64,000 bases of DNA from Acinetobacter brisouisimilis (GTDB taxonomy: Bacteria; Pseudomonadota; Gammaproteobacteria; Pseudomonadales; Moraxellaceae): NCBI RefSeq assembly GCF_000368265.1, contig NZ_KB851219.1, forward strand, positions 998,984-1,062,983. Reading direction: 5' to 3'. A program made the position numbers and the translations under genes. Shown here piece by piece: positions 37,651 to 47,785 of the stretch; position 1 is the stretch's first letter; the number at the start of each line of letters is the position of its first letter. The notes under the pieces were generated by a model. That model made no database searches, was not told the DNA's origin, and worked only from the letters and a program-made list of their open reading frames with translations.

Positions 37651-37686
37651 CGTTTATTCAGTTGATATATCAACTGAAACTAAAAC

Positions 37687-39303
37687 TTAGAGTTGTACAA
37701 GCTCTTGGATATATTGAACCGCAGCATCAAACTCGGTCAATGTAACAGTCGAATCGGCCTGTTCAGCATCATCAACAATCACAACCACACCTGTTTCACG
37801 TAACAAACTGATTTGTTCAGCAGTTAAGCCTGCTTTAGCTACTGCAACCACACCTGTTTCAAGCAATGCACGTTCAAGCTGTTGCGCCTGAGCAAACACT
37901 TCAGCAGTCACAGCCAATACCGCAGGTTTTTGACCTAAACGTGCAGCACGCTCTTCAGAAGTCACAGGGCTTGTATGTGCAGTCCACTCAACAGACTCTT
38001 CCACCATACCAGCGCCAACAGTGACGTTGTTCAAACGGTCGATGAAGATGAATGAACCTGTGTAACGGCTGTCTTGATAACGATCAAATACCACTGGCGC
38101 ATCAAACTCGATGGTGACATTAGCAATTGCGTTCAATTCCAATGCTTCAACCTGAACATGCTCAAGTGTGTTGACATTGGTACGGAAGTTAATCGCAGTC
38201 ACTTTTGCAGGAACAGTTTGTGTACCCACTTTCAAGTTATACAGCTTACCGACCACCAACGAATGATCAGCCATCCACACCACAGTTGCTTTCACTGAAC
38301 GAGAAATCGTTGGAGCCGCTTGATCTGCACGTACCAGCATGTTACCGCGTGATACATCGATCTCGTCATTTAACGTCAACGTCACTGCTTGACCTGCAAA
38401 TGCGTGTTGCAAATTGCCGTCAAAAGTTACGATTTCTTTCACAGTTGAAGACTTACCTGATGGTAAAGCCACAACTTTATCGCCTACGTTGATTTCACCC
38501 AGCGCAATTGTGCCTGCGAAACCACGGAAATCGAGGTTAGGACGGTTAACATACTGCACAGGGAAGCGGAAATCGTGTTTTTCAGTATTACGATTAATCT
38601 GAACCGATTCCAGCGTACCCATCAAGGTTTCGCCTGTATACCACGGCGTGTTTGCAGATTTATTCACCACGTTATCGCCATTCAATGCAGAGATTGGCGT
38701 AAAGATGATGTTGCTTGGCTTACGGTCACCCAACTGGTTCACGAAGTTTGCATAGTCCGCTTGAATCTCATTGAAGCGTGCTTCAGAGAATTCCACCAAG
38801 TCCATTTTGTTGATCGCAACAATAATGTTCTTAATGCCGAGCAAGCTCGCAATATACGTGTGACGACGAGTCTGGGTTTGTACACCATAACGCGCATCGA
38901 TCAAGATGATCGCAAGGTCACAAGTAGACGCGCCTGTTGCCATGTTACGCGTATATTGTTCATGCCCTGGAGTATCCGCAATGATGAACTTACGTTTTTC
39001 AGTTGAGAAATAACGGTAAGCCACATCAATGGTAATACCCTGCTCACGCTCTGCTTGCAGACCATCTACAAGAAGTGCCAAGTCAGGTGCATCGCCTGTT
39101 GTGCCGACTTTTTTACTGTCACGGGTAACCGCTTGTAATTGATCTTCATAAATCAATTTTGAATCATACAGTAGACGACCAATTAAGGTACTTTTACCGT
39201 CATCGACATTACCACAGGTTAAAAAACGCAGTAAGTCTTTGTTTTCATGTTGTTTCAAATACGCCAAAATATCTTGGCTAATTAGATCTGATTGATGCGA
39301 CAT
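37687..39303 (-). CDS. cysN: Sulfate adenylyltransferase subunit 1 (GTPase) with C-terminal extension
   Basis: A 538-residue protein. The GTPase motifs are [20 protein letters not shown] (G1), [18 protein letters not shown] (G3) and [10 protein letters not shown] (G4), followed by two EF-Tu-like barrels. CysN uses GTP to drive CysD's formation of adenosine phosphosulfate from sulfate and ATP. E. coli CysN has about 475 residues. Here about 80 extra residues follow (from [18 protein letters not shown] to the end). These loosely recall an APS-kinase-like fold but have no P-loop. It is 39 bases after cysD. Confidence 0.95.
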   Translation of the reverse strand: MSHQSDLISQDILAYLKQHENKDLLRFLTCGNVDDGKSTLIGRLLYDSKLIYEDQLQAVTRDSKKVGTTGDAPDLALLVDGLQAEREQGITIDVAYRYFSTEKRKFIIADTPGHEQYTRNMATGASTCDLAIILIDARYGVQTQTRRHTYIASLLGIKNIIVAINKMDLVEFSEARFNEIQADYANFVNQLGDRKPSNIIFTPISALNGDNVVNKSANTPWYTGETLMGTLESVQINRNTEKHDFRFPVQYVNRPNLDFRGFAGTIALGEINVGDKVVALPSGKSSTVKEIVTFDGNLQHAFAGQAVTLTLNDEIDVSRGNMLVRADQAAPTISRSVKATVVWMADHSLVVGKLYNLKVGTQTVPAKVTAINFRTNVNTLEHVQVEALELNAIANVTIEFDAPVVFDRYQDSRYTGSFIFIDRLNNVTVGAGMVEESVEWTAHTSPVTSEERAARLGQKPAVLAVTAEVFAQAQQLERALLETGVVAVAKAGLTAEQISLLRETGVVVIVDDAEQADSTVTLTEFDAAVQYIQELVQL

Positions 39304-39342
39304 CGCTCAAACTCCACAAATTCGTTATAAATCAGTATTTGC

Positions 39343-40251
39343 TTAGAAATAGCCTTCTTGCTTTTTCTTTTCCATCGAGCCTGCTTCATCATGGTCAATC
39401 ATACGACCTTGACGCTCAGAGCTTGTAGCTAAAAGCATTTCTTGAATAATTTCCGGCAAGGTATCCGCAGTTGACTCAACTGCGCCTGTTAACGGATAAC
39501 AGCCAAGCGTACGGAAACGTACCGATTTCATTTGTGGAACTTCACCTTCACGTAGTGGGAAGCGCTCATCATCGATCATGATCAGTGTGCCATCACGTTC
39601 AACCACAGGGCGTTCTGCAGCCAAATACAATGGAACCAATGGAATATTTTCCAAATAAATATATTGCCAGATGTCTAGCTCAGTCCAGTTAGACAATGGG
39701 AAAACACGGATGCTTTCGCCCTTGTTGACTTTACCGTTATAGATATTCCAAAGCTCTGGGCGTTGGTTTTTCGGATCCCAACGGTGTTTGCTGTCACGGA
39801 ACGAATACACACGCTCTTTGGCACGTGATTTTTCTTCGTCACGGCGCGCGCCGCCAAAAGCAGCATCGAACTTGTATTTATCCAACGCTTGTTTTAAACC
39901 TTGCGTTTTCATGATGTCAGTATATTTTGAACTACCGTGATCGAACGGGTTAATATTCTGCGCGATACCTTCCAGATTTTTATGTTCAATCAATTCAAGA
40001 CCAAGTCGCTTAACCATTTCATCACGGAAAGTGATCATGTCCTTGAATTTCCACCCAGTATTCACATGCAATAATGGAAATGGCAATTTTGCAGGATAAA
40101 AAGCCTTCATTGCCAAATGCAACATTACTGCTGAGTCTTTACCAATCGAGTAAAGCATGACGGGATTTTCAAATTCCGCAGCGACTTCTCGAATAATATG
40201 AATACTTTCAGCCTCAAGCTGTTTAAGGTGAGTTAATCTTTCCTCAGTCAT
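39343..40251 (-). CDS. cysD: Sulfate adenylyltransferase subunit 2
   Basis: A 302-residue PAPS-reductase-family ATP pyrophosphatase. The PP-motif is in [20 protein letters not shown] (about 33-52), followed by [20 protein letters not shown] and the C-terminal [14 protein letters not shown]. With CysN it activates sulfate for assimilation. First gene of the cysDN operon; no cysC or cysH is beside it. Confidence 0.97.
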   Translation of the reverse strand: MTEERLTHLKQLEAESIHIIREVAAEFENPVMLYSIGKDSAVMLHLAMKAFYPAKLPFPLLHVNTGWKFKDMITFRDEMVKRLGLELIEHKNLEGIAQNINPFDHGSSKYTDIMKTQGLKQALDKYKFDAAFGGARRDEEKSRAKERVYSFRDSKHRWDPKNQRPELWNIYNGKVNKGESIRVFPLSNWTELDIWQYIYLENIPLVPLYLAAERPVVERDGTLIMIDDERFPLREGEVPQMKSVRFRTLGCYPLTGAVESTADTLPEIIQEMLLATSSERQGRMIDHDEAGSMEKKKQEGYF

Positions 40252-40813
40252 TGATATACCCAGCTACACGGAGATTTTGCGCTTTATGTTAGCATGTCTG
40301 AAGCATAATAGTGCGGCTCTAAATCATTACGATTTCTGAATACCTAAATCATTTTTTCTACTTTAGAAGTTTTATTTTTCAAAGGTTTGCTGATTAAGCA
40401 TTTAGCTCATTTGCAGTTTTATTCATAAGCTATGCATTATATTTCATATAGACCAACCACGCTAAAGCATCGTGTATTTTTATATCAAAAGATCATCTTC
40501 TGTTGCATACATTACACAAATATAAACTTTGATTTAAAACTTTCATCAATCGACTTGTTTCATAATTGCCTACACCCTCTTTATTTTTCTCCCTGAGTGA
40601 AATTGAAATATATTCCAATACAGCGCAAGAGAAATAAACAGGGCTTATGCAAGAAGTCTAATCTAACCGATTGTTACTTCTAAAAGGGATTTAAAAATAT
40701 TGGAATGGTTAAAATACCGAATTAAAACTTGGTGCAATCTAGGATATTTGACAGATCACAACTTTTCTCCCTATGATCAAAACAAATCATCATAAAAATT
40801 AATGTAACAAGCG
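40252..40813. other. Intergenic region upstream of cysD
   Basis: About 560 AT-rich bases between two divergent genes. It must hold the cysDN promoter. I see no reading frame, RNA gene or clear operator in it. Confidence 0.5.
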
Positions 40814-41374
40814 ATGCCTATCAACAATAAATATCTATCTCACTATCATTTTATAGAAACCCATTCGATAAAAATCGCAGCATCTCAAGCGGATGTAATG
40901 CATGCTGTGCTCAATTACCAAGGTGATGATGACGCTTTTTTCAAATTTGCAATTGGCTTAAGAGAGCTACCCATCAGACTTCTTGACAAAATCACGGGGC
41001 AACAACGCATTTCTAAACAAGCCTTCGGTTTAGATAATTTCACAAAATTAGAACACATCGAACAGCAAGAACTGATGATGGGGTTGGCGGGAAAATTTTG
41101 GAAACTTAATTATGGGCAAGAGCCTATTCTTGATGCAGCATCTTTTTTAGCATTTTCAGAATCAGGCTCGGCCAAACTGACGTTGCATTTTTGGGCTGAA
41201 AAAATCAGTGACACGCACACACTACTCACGACTGAAACACGTGTATTTTGTGTAGATCACAAAGCATTGTCTAGCTTTCGACCCTATTGGTATCTGATTC
41301 GGCCTGTGAGTGGCTTAATTCGCAAACGCATCTTAATGAAAATCCAAAAGAATTGTCAGGTTCAACATACCTAA
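40814..41374 (+). CDS. Conserved protein, SRPBCC/DUF2867-like
   Basis: A 186-residue cytoplasmic protein. The N-terminal part (HYHFIETHSIKIAASQADVM) and the end (TTETRVFCVDHKALSSFRPY, then WYLIRPVSGLIRKRILMKI) resemble DUF2867-type proteins with a START-like ligand-binding fold, where a conserved F-R-x-Y-W then I-R-P-x-S-G-L-I-R motif ends the domain. Function unknown. It stands alone, followed by an IS2-group remnant. Confidence 0.65.
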   Translation: MPINNKYLSHYHFIETHSIKIAASQADVMHAVLNYQGDDDAFFKFAIGLRELPIRLLDKITGQQRISKQAFGLDNFTKLEHIEQQELMMGLAGKFWKLNYGQEPILDAASFLAFSESGSAKLTLHFWAEKISDTHTLLTTETRVFCVDHKALSSFRPYWYLIRPVSGLIRKRILMKIQKNCQVQHT

Positions 41375-41432
41375 TTCATTAGACCTCTTTCATCAGTACC
41401 TTTTATTTCTCGCTATAGGAAAAATAAATAAT

Positions 41433-41486
41433 TGTATTAGCCCCCGCTAAAATGGACAGATAACTCGCTAATTTTAGCGACCTGAA
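41433..41486 (-). mobile_element. Solo right end of an IS2-group element
   Basis: These 54 bases match the right end of the complete IS at 9608-9661 in inverse orientation with about four differences. They include the terminal repeat TGTATTAGCCCCCGCTAAAA and the last codons of orfB on the minus strand. The rest of the element is gone. The differences suggest it is older than, or from a different lineage than, the intact copy. Confidence 0.85.
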
Positions 41487-41569
41487 CTACCAAAGTCTTG
41501 TTATCTAAGTTCAGTTTTCTTGGGGATGTGATTCTTATTTAAAAATGCATGACTCTTTAGGAGCTAAAA

Positions 41570-42004
41570 ATGGGTTTTGTTTTTGAAGAAATTTCTCAAT
41601 CCGATAAAAATAAATATAGATTGGAAGATAGCGTTAAATACTGGTCAATAGATAGAGAACGACGTTTATTTATTTGTGGTGGAGGAACTGCCAATAGGTT
41701 TATGCAACAAGTTATGGATGAGATTGATTTTATTAATGATTATTTATTTTTTCTGGGACAGGATAATGAACGCTATGCAGTCCATCTATCTAAAGGCAAA
41801 GGAACAACTAATAAAGCAGAATTGAGAAATGATGAACCTTGGGTTTATGTTTGGGATAAATTTATTAAAATAACGGATTTAGAAGGTAAGGTTATAGATG
41901 ACACATCTATTTTTTATGATTCTATAAAAAATGGTTTAAAGTCTTTTGGCGGCGGATTTAGAAATATTTTTACACCAAACTTTGTTGTCAATTTCAATTT
42001 TTAA
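41570..42004 (+). CDS. Small orphan protein, function unknown
   Basis: A 144-residue protein with AAGGAG-like GGAGC before the ATG. Acidic and aromatic in character, it contains KYWSIDRERRLFICGGGTAN and ends in GLKSFGGGFRNIFTPNFVVN. No signal peptide, membrane segment or family is recognised. The coding sequence is AT-richer than its neighbours and starts 84 bases after a solo IS end, suggesting transfer. It could be an immunity-type protein; that is only a guess from size and context. Confidence 0.6.
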   Translation: MGFVFEEISQSDKNKYRLEDSVKYWSIDRERRLFICGGGTANRFMQQVMDEIDFINDYLFFLGQDNERYAVHLSKGKGTTNKAELRNDEPWVYVWDKFIKITDLEGKVIDDTSIFYDSIKNGLKSFGGGFRNIFTPNFVVNFNF

Positions 42005-42190
42005 AAATTAGAGAACATCATGGGATATCTTATAGCAAAGTAAGCAAATGATTTATGAAAGAAGTCTAAAAGAGATATTTCACACAGTTTCACGCATTCT
42101 CTTACGGTAATTTTGTTGTGTTTTGAGAGAATGTCCACATATTATCACATGATGAGTTAAACCCGAATTTGATCATAATTAGGATAGCAT

Positions 42191-42844
42191 ATGGATCTTT
42201 TAGCCCTTGCCCAACAACGCTACACCACCAAAGCATACGACCCAAATAAAAAAATCCCGCAAGACCAGATTGATCTTCTCCTTGAAGTACTACGTTTAGC
42301 TCCTTCATCGATTAACATCCAGCCTTGGCATTTTTTGGTGATACAAAGCCCTGAAGCGAAACAACGCATAACCAAAGCCATGACTGGAAAATATGCCTAC
42401 AATGCGCCTAAAGTACTCGACTCTTCACATACCATTGTGTTGTGTACAAGTAATGACGCTACTGAAGCCTATTTGGAACAACTGGTTGAGCGCGATGATG
42501 AATTAGGTCGTTTCAAAGATGCAGCAACTAAACAGGCACAACGTGAAACCCGTGCAGGCTATATCGACTACTATCGCAACGAAAAAGGCAATATTAAGCA
42601 CTGGATGGAAACCCAGACCTTTATTGCACTTGGCGAATTGCTTTTGGCTGCACCGATTTTAGGAATTGATGCTACTCCAATTGGCGGCTTTGATGATGCT
42701 GTGATGAATCAAGAATTTGATTTAGTTAATCAGGGTTATCATAGTTCAGTCGTGTTAACTTTGGGCTATCGCAGCGAGCAAGACTTTAATGCCAAATTAC
42801 CAAAATCACGCTTAAGTAAAGAAGAGCTATTTACTATTCTTTGA
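42191..42844 (+). CDS. Oxygen-insensitive NAD(P)H nitroreductase / dihydropteridine reductase, NfsB-like
   Basis: A 217-residue FMN protein of the nitroreductase fold. The FMN-binding start ALAQQRYTTKAYDPNKKIP, APSSINIQPWHFLVIQS (about 37-53) and ATPIGGFDD match NfsB. Reduces nitroaromatics and quinones. It is transcribed toward the transporter gene, with 48 bases between the two stop codons. Confidence 0.9.
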   Translation: MDLLALAQQRYTTKAYDPNKKIPQDQIDLLLEVLRLAPSSINIQPWHFLVIQSPEAKQRITKAMTGKYAYNAPKVLDSSHTIVLCTSNDATEAYLEQLVERDDELGRFKDAATKQAQRETRAGYIDYYRNEKGNIKHWMETQTFIALGELLLAAPILGIDATPIGGFDDAVMNQEFDLVNQGYHSSVVLTLGYRSEQDFNAKLPKSRLSKEELFTIL

Positions 42845-42892
42845 TTTTATTCATTTCGTTTTACAGTACAGTATAGCTTAGGCTATTTTAGC

Positions 42893-43747
42893 TTAAGCCA
42901 TACTCATCGCTAAACATGCCACGCCAACAAGGCTCAACAGCAAGCCCACAACAGTCATTAGATTTGGCTTTTCCTTGAAGTACAGTAAACCGCTCAGTAC
43001 GCCCAATGTCACCACACTGACATTCATTACCACAAAAACTACCGCAGGTGCATCTTTGAGTAATTGATGAGCTTGGACATATAAGGCAATATTGGCAAAG
43101 TTCAGTACACCAAGTAACACGCCCGCTGGTAAGTTTTTGCGTTGCCATTGCTGCTTAGAGAAACTCACAAAAACTGCTGAAGTAATGCCTGCCAGCATAA
43201 ACATCAGATTTAGACTCAAGGCAAACTGCTGACCCAGACTGCTATTGTATTTCAATAAAATATCAATCAGTGCGTAACCCACCCAGACACTGGCAAGAAA
43301 CAGCCCTGCTTTGCTAGATTGTGCTTGTGGCATCACCTGTGTTTTCGCAGCGATCAAACTCAGTACCGCCACAATACCCAGTACCACACCCCATAGTTTC
43401 AGGTTAGAAAATTGCTCATGAAAGACAAAATATGCCGCCAGTAACGACAGAACTACTGATAAACGCTGAGCAACTTCGGTTTTGATAATGCCTGCATGTT
43501 GCAAAGATTTGGCCAAGCAGAAAAAAATTGTTGGCAATAACATTCCCAATAAGCCAATCAACCACCACGGTGTTGCCTGTAAACTCAAATGCATAAAGTC
43601 AGGTTTAAACCACAACCAGCATAAAATACTCGCCGTAACATAATTCCAGACAATCATTTGTAAGGCTGAGTAATCTCGTTGCTTAAATTGTTTCAACACA
43701 ATAGACACCGCAACGCTACACAGTGCAGCGAAAAAAATGAAGCTCAT
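42893..43747 (-). CDS. EamA/DMT-superfamily transporter
   Basis: About 284 residues from the Met at 43747 (MSFIFFAALCSVAVSIVLKQ). A longer start at 43825 adds 26 polar residues that would disturb the first membrane segment. About ten hydrophobic segments in two EamA-type halves, each ending in short charged loops. The final segment LMTVVGLLLSLVGVACLAMS is typical. Substrate unknown; drug or metabolite export is common in the family. Confidence 0.85.
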   Translation of the reverse strand: MSFIFFAALCSVAVSIVLKQFKQRDYSALQMIVWNYVTASILCWLWFKPDFMHLSLQATPWWLIGLLGMLLPTIFFCLAKSLQHAGIIKTEVAQRLSVVLSLLAAYFVFHEQFSNLKLWGVVLGIVAVLSLIAAKTQVMPQAQSSKAGLFLASVWVGYALIDILLKYNSSLGQQFALSLNLMFMLAGITSAVFVSFSKQQWQRKNLPAGVLLGVLNFANIALYVQAHQLLKDAPAVVFVVMNVSVVTLGVLSGLLYFKEKPNLMTVVGLLLSLVGVACLAMSMA

Positions 43748-43994
43748 GTATACACATCCGGGTTTTGATACATTGGACGAAAAATATTGGTGTGGTTTGC
43801 TGAATGATCCAAGATAAAAAATCATGATTACAATCGTTAATTTTTCACTTTAAATCACTGTGTATCGAGAATGATCAACCGATGTAACAATAAAACATTA
43901 AGTTTTTACTTGCGGCTTTTTGCATCGGTTTTGTTTAATTGCCAATTCATCAGTGTATACAGCATATGGATCAAAGCCAGTGCACTTTAAAATA

Positions 43995-44021
43995 AAAAAC
44001 CGCCCTTTCAGACGGTTTTTT
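43995..44021 (-). terminator. Terminator downstream of fba
   Basis: AAAAACCG (43995-44002) pairs with CGGTTTTT (44013-44020). It lies just after the fba stop in minus-strand reading and has T or A runs on both sides. Confidence 0.88.
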
Positions 44022-44042
44022 AAAATCAAGTCAACGACTCAA

Positions 44043-45077
44043 TTAATAACGTTCAACCATTTTCTCTAAAGAAATTGGGCGAATTTTGTCAGCATTACCC
44101 GAAGTACCAAATGCTTCATAACGGTCGATACATACTTGTTTCATTGCATCAACAGTTTTCGCGAAGTATTTACGTGGGTCAAATTCAGCAGGGTTTTCTG
44201 CCAAGAAACGGCGGATCGCACCTGTAGATGCCAAACGCAAGTCAGTGTCGATGTTGATTTTACGTACACCGTGCTTGATCGCTTCAACCAACTGCTCTAC
44301 TGGCACACCGTAAGTCTCGCCAATGTTACCGCCAAATTCGTTGATGACTTTCAACCATTCTTGAGGAACTGAGCTTGAACCGTGCATCACAAGATGTGTG
44401 TTTGGTAATGCTGCATGAATTTCTTTAATGCGGTCAATCGCCAAAATGTCACCTGTAGGTGGGCGAGTAAATTTGTACGCACCGTGTGAAGTGCCGACTG
44501 CAATTGCCAAGGCATCTACGTTAGTGTCAGCAACGAACTGAGTCGCTTCTTCAACTGAAGTTAACAATTGAGAATGGTCAAGTACGCCTTCTGCACCCAC
44601 ACCATCTTCTTCGCCTGCCATACCTGTTTCAAGGCTACCCAAACAACCGATTTCACCTTCAACAGAAACGCCACACGCATGTGCCATTGCAACAACACGA
44701 CGAGTCACATCAACGTTGTAGTCATAGCTAGTTGGTGTTTTACCATCAGTTCCCAAAGAACCATCCATCATGACTGAGCTAAAGCCCAACTGGATTGAAC
44801 GTTGGCACACGTCAGGGCTAGTTCCGTGGTCTTGGTGCATTACCACTGGAATATGTGGCCATTCTTCAACTGCTGCCAAAATCAGGTGACGCAAGAATGG
44901 TGCGCCTGCATATTTACGAGCACCCGCAGATGCTTGCACAATAACAGGTGAGTTAGTTGCATCTGCAGCTAACATAATTGCACGCATTTGTTCTAGATTG
45001 TTTACGTTAAATGCTGGTACGCCGTAGTTATGTTCTGCAGCGTGATCCAAGAGCTGGCGCAACGAAATAAGTGCCAT
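44043..45077 (-). CDS. fba: Class II fructose-bisphosphate aldolase
   Basis: About 344 residues from the ATG at 45077, which has a GGGAGGA ribosome site. The ATG at 45137 would add 20 unrelated residues. Zinc ligands and substrate motifs are visible: [20 protein letters not shown], the [11 protein letters not shown] loop, and [13 protein letters not shown]. The gene belongs to the zinc-dependent Calvin-type subgroup. In a non-glucose-using Acinetobacter it works mainly in gluconeogenesis. Same strand as pgk upstream, with a lipoprotein gene and a terminator between them. Confidence 0.96.
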   Translation of the reverse strand: MALISLRQLLDHAAEHNYGVPAFNVNNLEQMRAIMLAADATNSPVIVQASAGARKYAGAPFLRHLILAAVEEWPHIPVVMHQDHGTSPDVCQRSIQLGFSSVMMDGSLGTDGKTPTSYDYNVDVTRRVVAMAHACGVSVEGEIGCLGSLETGMAGEEDGVGAEGVLDHSQLLTSVEEATQFVADTNVDALAIAVGTSHGAYKFTRPPTGDILAIDRIKEIHAALPNTHLVMHGSSSVPQEWLKVINEFGGNIGETYGVPVEQLVEAIKHGVRKINIDTDLRLASTGAIRRFLAENPAEFDPRKYFAKTVDAMKQVCIDRYEAFGTSGNADKIRPISLEKMVERY

Positions 45078-45158
45078 AGTATCCTCCCAGGTAGTGGGCC
45101 TTATTCTACATGTTGCTGAATAGCAATTCAGCATCAAAAAACATCATTTAAAAAAAAA

Positions 45159-45176
45159 TCCCTGCATAGGCAGGGA
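45159..45176 (-). terminator. Terminator after the small lipoprotein gene
   Basis: TCCCTGC (45159-45165) pairs with GCAGGGA (45170-45176). In minus-strand reading it is followed by nine T. Confidence 0.9.
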
Positions 45177-45198
45177 CTTTTATTAAAAAATCAACAAA

Positions 45199-45438
45199 TC
45201 ATTGGACTTTTGCTTCGGAAACTGGCGCATCAGCATCTTTGACATCTGTATTTTTTTCGTCCAGTACAGGTTTATCTAAAGCATTGATTTGCGCTTGCTG
45301 TTCAGGTGTCGTTGGTTTGTCATCTTCTGATACAATCACAGATGCCTGCTCAGTTTTGGCTTCCTCTGACTTTTTTGAACATGCAGTGAACGCAAGAGAT
45401 GCAAGACACGCCAATGCAATGATCAGTTGTTTTTTCAT
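45199..45438 (-). CDS. Small lipoprotein
   Basis: A 79-residue protein with a lipoprotein signal (MKKQLIIALACLASLAFTAC; lipid on Cys20) followed by a charged, low-complexity tail rich in Glu, Lys, Asp and Ala. No folded domain is apparent. It is 18 bases downstream of pgk and followed by its own terminator. Function unknown. Confidence 0.8.
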   Translation of the reverse strand: MKKQLIIALACLASLAFTACSKKSEEAKTEQASVIVSEDDKPTTPEQQAQINALDKPVLDEKNTDVKDADAPVSEAKVQ

Positions 45439-45456
45439 AAAACGCTCCTAATCGGC

Positions 45457-46644
45457 TTAGGCGCGCTCAAGTAAAACTGCAACTGCTGGCAAAGTTTTAC
45501 CTTCTACAAATTCTAAAAATGCACCGCCACCCGTTGAAATATAACTGATTTGAGATGCAACGTTATATTTGTCAATCGCAGCCAATGTGTCACCACCACC
45601 CGCAATTGAGAAGCCTTCACTTTCTGCAATCGCCAATGATAAGGCTTTTGTGCCTTCGCCAAATTGATCGACTTCAAACACCCCAACAGGTCCATTCCAT
45701 AAAATAGTTTTGGATTGTTTCAATAATGTTGCAAAAGTTGCTGCTGTTTCTGGCCCGACATCCAAAATCATGTCGTTTTCAGTAACATCTTCAACTTTTT
45801 TCACAACCGCAGGTGTATTGGCTAAAGAACCCAAGAAGTCTTCGAAGTTGATTTGAGTTGCATCAGCAACCACAACGTCAGTTGGTAAAGGTACAGATAC
45901 TTTTGCAGCAATCGCTTTTGCAGTGTCAATCAAGTCTGCTTCGTACAATGATTTACCCACATTGAAGCCTGCCGCTGCAAGGAAGGTATTGGCAATACCA
46001 CCACCAACAATCAACTGATCACAAAGGGTTGAAAGTGAAGTCAATACATCTAGCTTAGTAGATACTTTAGAACCTGCAACAATCGCCACCATCGGTTTCG
46101 CTGGAGTTTGTAAAGCGCGACCCAAAGCATCAAGTTCAGCAGCAAGCAAAGGACCTGCGGCAGCAACAGGAGCAAAACGTGCTACACCTTCAGTTGACGC
46201 TTCTGCACGGTGTGCTGTACCAAAAGCATCCATCACAAATACATCACAAAGTGCAGCGTATTTTTGTGCAAGCTCAGGGTTATTTTTCTTTTCGCCATGA
46301 TTAAAACGAACATTTTCAAGCAATACTACCTGACCTGCTTGAACTTCAACGCCATCTAGATATTCAGTGATGAGTTGTACATTTTGACCGAGTGCTTCAG
46401 TTAAATATGCTGCAACAGGCGCTAAAGATTGTTCTGGTTTTGGCTCGCCTTCCACTGGTCGACCAAGGTGTGAACACACCATGACCGCAGCACCTTTTTC
46501 AAGTGCAGCTTTAATTGTTGGAAGCGCAGCACGTAAGCGTGCATCACTGGTAATCACACCATTTTTTACAGGCACGTTTAAATCTTCACGAATAAGGACG
46601 CGTTTCTCCGTTAAATCAAGGTCTGTCATGCGCTGAAAATTCAT
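45457..46644 (-). CDS. pgk: Phosphoglycerate kinase
   Basis: A 395-residue glycolytic/gluconeogenic kinase. The N-terminal signature [16 protein letters not shown] (about 14-29) and [10 protein letters not shown] bind 3-phosphoglycerate. The C-terminal nucleotide domain has [22 protein letters not shown] and [15 protein letters not shown]. Full length. Followed by the small lipoprotein gene and fba. Confidence 0.98.
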   Translation of the reverse strand: MNFQRMTDLDLTEKRVLIREDLNVPVKNGVITSDARLRAALPTIKAALEKGAAVMVCSHLGRPVEGEPKPEQSLAPVAAYLTEALGQNVQLITEYLDGVEVQAGQVVLLENVRFNHGEKKNNPELAQKYAALCDVFVMDAFGTAHRAEASTEGVARFAPVAAAGPLLAAELDALGRALQTPAKPMVAIVAGSKVSTKLDVLTSLSTLCDQLIVGGGIANTFLAAAGFNVGKSLYEADLIDTAKAIAAKVSVPLPTDVVVADATQINFEDFLGSLANTPAVVKKVEDVTENDMILDVGPETAATFATLLKQSKTILWNGPVGVFEVDQFGEGTKALSLAIAESEGFSIAGGGDTLAAIDKYNVASQISYISTGGGAFLEFVEGKTLPAVAVLLERA

Positions 46645-46790
46645 GGAATGCTCTCTTTTGCGTTTGTGGAAATTAAAAATCGCGCCATTTTAAATGATTA
46701 TGCAAAAAAAAATTAGCTTCTTTAGTAGAAAAGCTGTAGAAATATGTGGTTTTGATTATGATAAAGCATCTTTAAAAAAAATTAACATGT

Positions 46791-47174
46791 ATGTTTATTC
46801 ATCCAGATCCAAAAATCAACCGCCTGAACGTCTTTGGTGATGCACTGGCAAGTTGCTGTTTTGACCCGATTACGGGCTATTTTCGTAATGGTTTTTGCCA
46901 TACAGCAACGACCGACTTAGGGCAACATACGGTATGCGCTAAAATGAGCGCGGACTTTCTGAATTTTTCACAAAAAATTGGCAATGATTTGATTACACCA
47001 CTGCCCGAAATTGGTTTCCCTGGGCTTAAACCTGGTGATTTTTGGTGTATCTGTGTCACCCGCTGGGTGGAAGCCTATGAAGCAGGTCATGCACCCAAGC
47101 TCAAACTACAGGCTTGCCATCAATCTGTGCTGAGTTATGTTCCACTCGACATACTCATGGACTTTGCCGTCTAA
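46791..47174 (+). CDS. DUF2237 family protein
   Basis: A 127-residue protein with the DUF2237 patterns NVFGDALASCCFDPITGYFR, NDLITPLPEIGFPGLKPGDF and WCICVTRWVEA. Conserved cysteines and acidic residues are present, but the function of the family is not known. Its TAA overlaps the maf start (TAATG at 47172-47176), so the two are translated together. Confidence 0.85.
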   Translation: MFIHPDPKINRLNVFGDALASCCFDPITGYFRNGFCHTATTDLGQHTVCAKMSADFLNFSQKIGNDLITPLPEIGFPGLKPGDFWCICVTRWVEAYEAGHAPKLKLQACHQSVLSYVPLDILMDFAV

Positions 47175-47767
47175 TGAAACAACATCAGATTATTTTGGCA
47201 TCAAGCAGTCAGACCCGAAAAGCATTGATGGATCGTTTGGGATTGGATTATCTCGCCATTGCTCCCGATATTGATGAATCGAGCCAGCAAGAAACCCATG
47301 CCGATGATTTGGCAAAACGTCTGGCTTTTGAAAAGGCCCGTGTGATTGCCGAGCAATATCCTGATGCGATTATAATTGGCTCAGATCAGGTGGCATGGCG
47401 TGAAACTGCACCACAAGACTTTATCGGTAAACCCCTGAGCCTTGAAAATGCCATTCAGCAGTTACAGCTCAATTCGGGCAAAACGGTTTACTTTAGTACA
47501 GGTTTGAGTGTGCAACATCTGGCTTCAGGTTTTCAGCACACACTGATTGAACGTTACCAAGTGCAGTTCCGAGAACTCAGCCTCACTGAAATTCAGCGCT
47601 ATATTGAAAAAGATCAACCCCTGTACTGTGCAGGTAGTTTTAAATGTGAAAGTCTAGGAATTAGCCTATTTGCCAGCATGACTGGACAGGATCAAACTAC
47701 TTTGATGGGGCTACCAATGATTCAACTGTGTAAACTACTGCGTCAACTCAATATTCAAATTCCTTAA
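47174..47767 (+). CDS. Maf-like nucleotide pyrophosphatase (YceF type)
   Basis: A 197-residue Maf protein from the ATG at 47174, which overlaps the stop of the preceding gene. The ATG at 47114 lies inside that gene and is unlikely. Motifs: IILASSSQTRKALMDRLGLD, the DES-type PDIDESSQQE, IIGSDQVAW, and the C-terminal CAGSFKCESLGISLF. This subtype hydrolyses 7-methyl-GTP and similar modified nucleotides to keep them out of nucleic acids. Confidence 0.9.
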   Translation: MKQHQIILASSSQTRKALMDRLGLDYLAIAPDIDESSQQETHADDLAKRLAFEKARVIAEQYPDAIIIGSDQVAWRETAPQDFIGKPLSLENAIQQLQLNSGKTVYFSTGLSVQHLASGFQHTLIERYQVQFRELSLTEIQRYIEKDQPLYCAGSFKCESLGISLFASMTGQDQTTLMGLPMIQLCKLLRQLNIQIP

Positions 47768-47785
47768 TTTTTTAAAGGTACTCGC

